DNA of 6,147 bases from Methanosarcinaceae archaeon (GTDB lineage: Archaea; Halobacteriota; Methanosarcinia; Methanosarcinales; Methanosarcinaceae). Positions 4,668 to 6,147 of this stretch are shown here, one piece after another; position 1 is the first letter of the stretch, and each line of letters opens with the position of its first letter. The notes beneath the pieces were generated by a model that was given only the letters and a program-made list of their open reading frames with translations, had not been told where the DNA came from and ran no database searches. The position numbers and the translations under genes were made by a program. Location: the NCBI GenBank assembly GCA_030594665.1, contig JAUVET010000096.1, forward strand, positions 1 to 6,147, written 5' to 3'.

Positions 4668-6147
4668 GTGAAAAAGAAAATATATACACTACATATAACA
4701 AAAAAATTGTGGCAGTTAATTACGCTACTACTGATGGTAATGCCGGGAATGTCTCGTGCCACAATGACGAACAATACGACGAACACACATCAGAGACTCA
4801 AGCAAAGAAAGCCTGGAGTATCTCTGATGCTATTACTGATATTAAGCGTGCTCTTTACGCTGCTTGTGACGACACCTGGAGTGTTAGCTGCTAACGGAGA
4901 CTTTGACATCGACTTTGTCGCAGCAGCTCCGGAGTCATACAACCACCTGACCGGCGGCGGTGCCTTTGATGACAGAACCATCGGGGTTAATAAGGACGTT
5001 GTTGAGTCGCTGCAAGGCGGCGATTTCTCAAGCGGCGATATCGTGACATACTTCGCCGAAGTTACGGTGGACGATACTGCTCAAGCAGATACAGACGCCC
5101 CACAGACCATAGAGTTGAACTTTTCATTCCTGGCTGACACCACCGGTCAATCCGGTGTGGCCCTCGGCGACATCGTGCTTGTGCAGGTGAATTACGGTAC
5201 TATTGAGGACCTGATCGCTGGCGAGAACAGTGTTGACGACGGCATCTGTGACGATGGCGGCAGTACAGCCACACTCATCTATGAAAACCTCACCGGACCG
5301 TTATTCGTGAAAAATTCTGAGCTGCACGGTACTATCGAGCTTGACGATCTGGAACGAAACGAGACAGTAGTTGTCCGCATCGATGTGAAACTGTTCTGGG
5401 ATCCGAACCTGAAAAAAAATCCAACGGGCGGTCTGCAAGGGGCACTAACCCATGCCTGGCTTACCTATATTAATGATATCGAGGCCGTAGTTCCGCCAGA
5501 AGCCATTACAGGCGGTGAACAGACCATCCCCTTCTATCAGATCAGCGACATCTGCTTCCCTGAACTGGAGATTGCGAAGACTGTGAACACTTCTGATGGC
5601 ACATGTCCCGGGGTAGAGACGCTCTCGATCAACGCAGGTGAAACAGTCAAGTACTGCTATGTGATTACTAATCCCAGTAGCTGCGCGCCTCTGTATAACG
5701 TGAAAGTTATCGACGACAACGGCACACCAGGCGATACAGGCGATGATTTCACGGTCACACTATCGGGGCTGACAGATGAAGACAACGACGGCACCGCTGA
5801 CGACCTGAACACAAGCAGCACTGCCACCGGCGATGCACTGGTCACATTTCCAGTCACGACCCTGGCAGGGAGTTATTCCAATATCGCCACAGCAACAGGC
5901 AATGACTCTGTTATCGAACCGACCATATTATACGCTAATGATACCGCTGAGGTCATTGTACCACCATATCCGTCGATCAACCTCACCAAGACCATGACCG
6001 TCAACGCTGATAAGGATGGAACTGGTGATGTCAGTCTTGGCGATACCCTGACCTACACGTTCAGTGTTACCAACGATGGCAATGTGAATCTGGATCCTGT
6101 CTCTGTCAATGACCCTATACCTGGTCTGAGTGCTCTATCATGTGATG
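4668..6147 (+). CDS. Secreted DUF11-repeat surface protein, 3' partial
   Basis: Open from GTG 4668 to the window edge (493 full codons, no stop), so the C-terminus and any anchor are unseen. GTG is chosen for GAGGT 7 nt upstream. The N-terminus has two successive signal-like parts: MKKK with hydrophobic residues 14-25 ending SRA (29-31), then RLKQRK (43-48) with hydrophobic residues 51-67 and a likely cleavage near VLAAN (72-76). Residues 76-297 form a polar, probably beta-rich domain. DUF11-type repeats start at LEIAKT (300) and INLTKT (437); the second shows the typical GDTLTYTFSVTNDGN stretch and a PIPG turn. Acidic EF-hand-like loops occur at 370-378 (DEDNDGTAD) and 446-454 (NADKDGTGD). 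Many NxT/S sequons suit archaeal N-glycosylation. A role in cell surface or adhesion is likely; the exact function is unknown. It is GC-richer than the upstream genes. Confidence 0.85.
   Translation, partial: MKKKIYTLHITKKLWQLITLLLMVMPGMSRATMTNNTTNTHQRLKQRKPGVSLMLLLILSVLFTLLVTTPGVLAANGDFDIDFVAAAPESYNHLTGGGAFDDRTIGVNKDVVESLQGGDFSSGDIVTYFAEVTVDDTAQADTDAPQTIELNFSFLADTTGQSGVALGDIVLVQVNYGTIEDLIAGENSVDDGICDDGGSTATLIYENLTGPLFVKNSELHGTIELDDLERNETVVVRIDVKLFWDPNLKKNPTGGLQGALTHAWLTYINDIEAVVPPEAITGGEQTIPFYQISDICFPELEIAKTVNTSDGTCPGVETLSINAGETVKYCYVITNPSSCAPLYNVKVIDDNGTPGDTGDDFTVTLSGLTDEDNDGTADDLNTSSTATGDALVTFPVTTLAGSYSNIATATGNDSVIEPTILYANDTAEVIVPPYPSINLTKTMTVNADKDGTGDVSLGDTLTYTFSVTNDGNVNLDPVSVNDPIPGLSALSCD

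Noticed and set aside
4709..4894. 61-codon + strand frame (MAVNYATTDG...)
   Set aside because: It lies in another frame of the surface-protein gene, whose GTG 4668 frame has a ribosome binding site, signal-like segments and DUF11 repeats. The shadow frame stops at once after 61 codons.
4790..4981. Minus-strand frames at 4790-4981 and 5657-5857
   Set aside because: Antisense shadows of the surface-protein gene with no family features and no supporting signals.

Overview
The window looks like a chromosomal piece of a euryarchaeon, most plausibly a relative of the Methanosarcinales. The evidence is AT-rich upstream regions with archaeal BRE/TATA-type boxes (AATAAA directly before TTTATATA at 4275-4288), Shine-Dalgarno sequences of the GGAGGTGAT series, frequent AGG/AGA and ATA codons, and a secreted DUF11-type surface protein. 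The organism call is inference; no rRNA or other marker gene is present. All recognised genes lie on the + strand.

Layout: positions 1-852 hold no convincing gene. They contain short ATCCGT and CTCTGTG repeats, a 130-bp MITE-like element bounded by 15-bp inverted repeats (414-543), a candidate promoter (550-563), two hairpins and a terminator-like hairpin (764-798). The last four together could be one small RNA. Next comes a co-directional group. A histidine ammonia-lyase (862-2394) has every catalytic residue of the classical HutH enzymes. It is followed 33 bp later by a PLP-dependent fold-III decarboxylase (2428-3921) that looks like LysA in its cofactor site but has lost the residues that recognise diaminopimelate. 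A 51-residue zinc-ribbon protein (3997-4152) follows and ends at a second, nearly identical copy of the terminator-like hairpin (4161-4196). The decarboxylase gene is strikingly more AT-rich than its neighbours.

Positions 4197-4667 are again without a clear gene, but contain the best promoter in the window (4275-4288), a weak candidate for a decayed coding fragment (4379-4536) and a tandem 17-bp duplication over the ribosome binding site of the last gene. That gene starts at GTG 4668 and runs off the right edge. It encodes an exported protein with two successive signal-like hydrophobic segments, a beta-rich N-terminal region and DUF11-type repeats with two EF-hand-like acidic loops.

Functionally, the lyase would release ammonia from histidine to give urocanate. 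No hutU, hutI or transporter gene is visible, so a full histidine-degradation route is not shown. The tight spacing suggests that lyase and decarboxylase are made together, perhaps for an uncharacterised amino-acid-derived product; this is a hypothesis. The surface protein appears to be a separate transcription unit.
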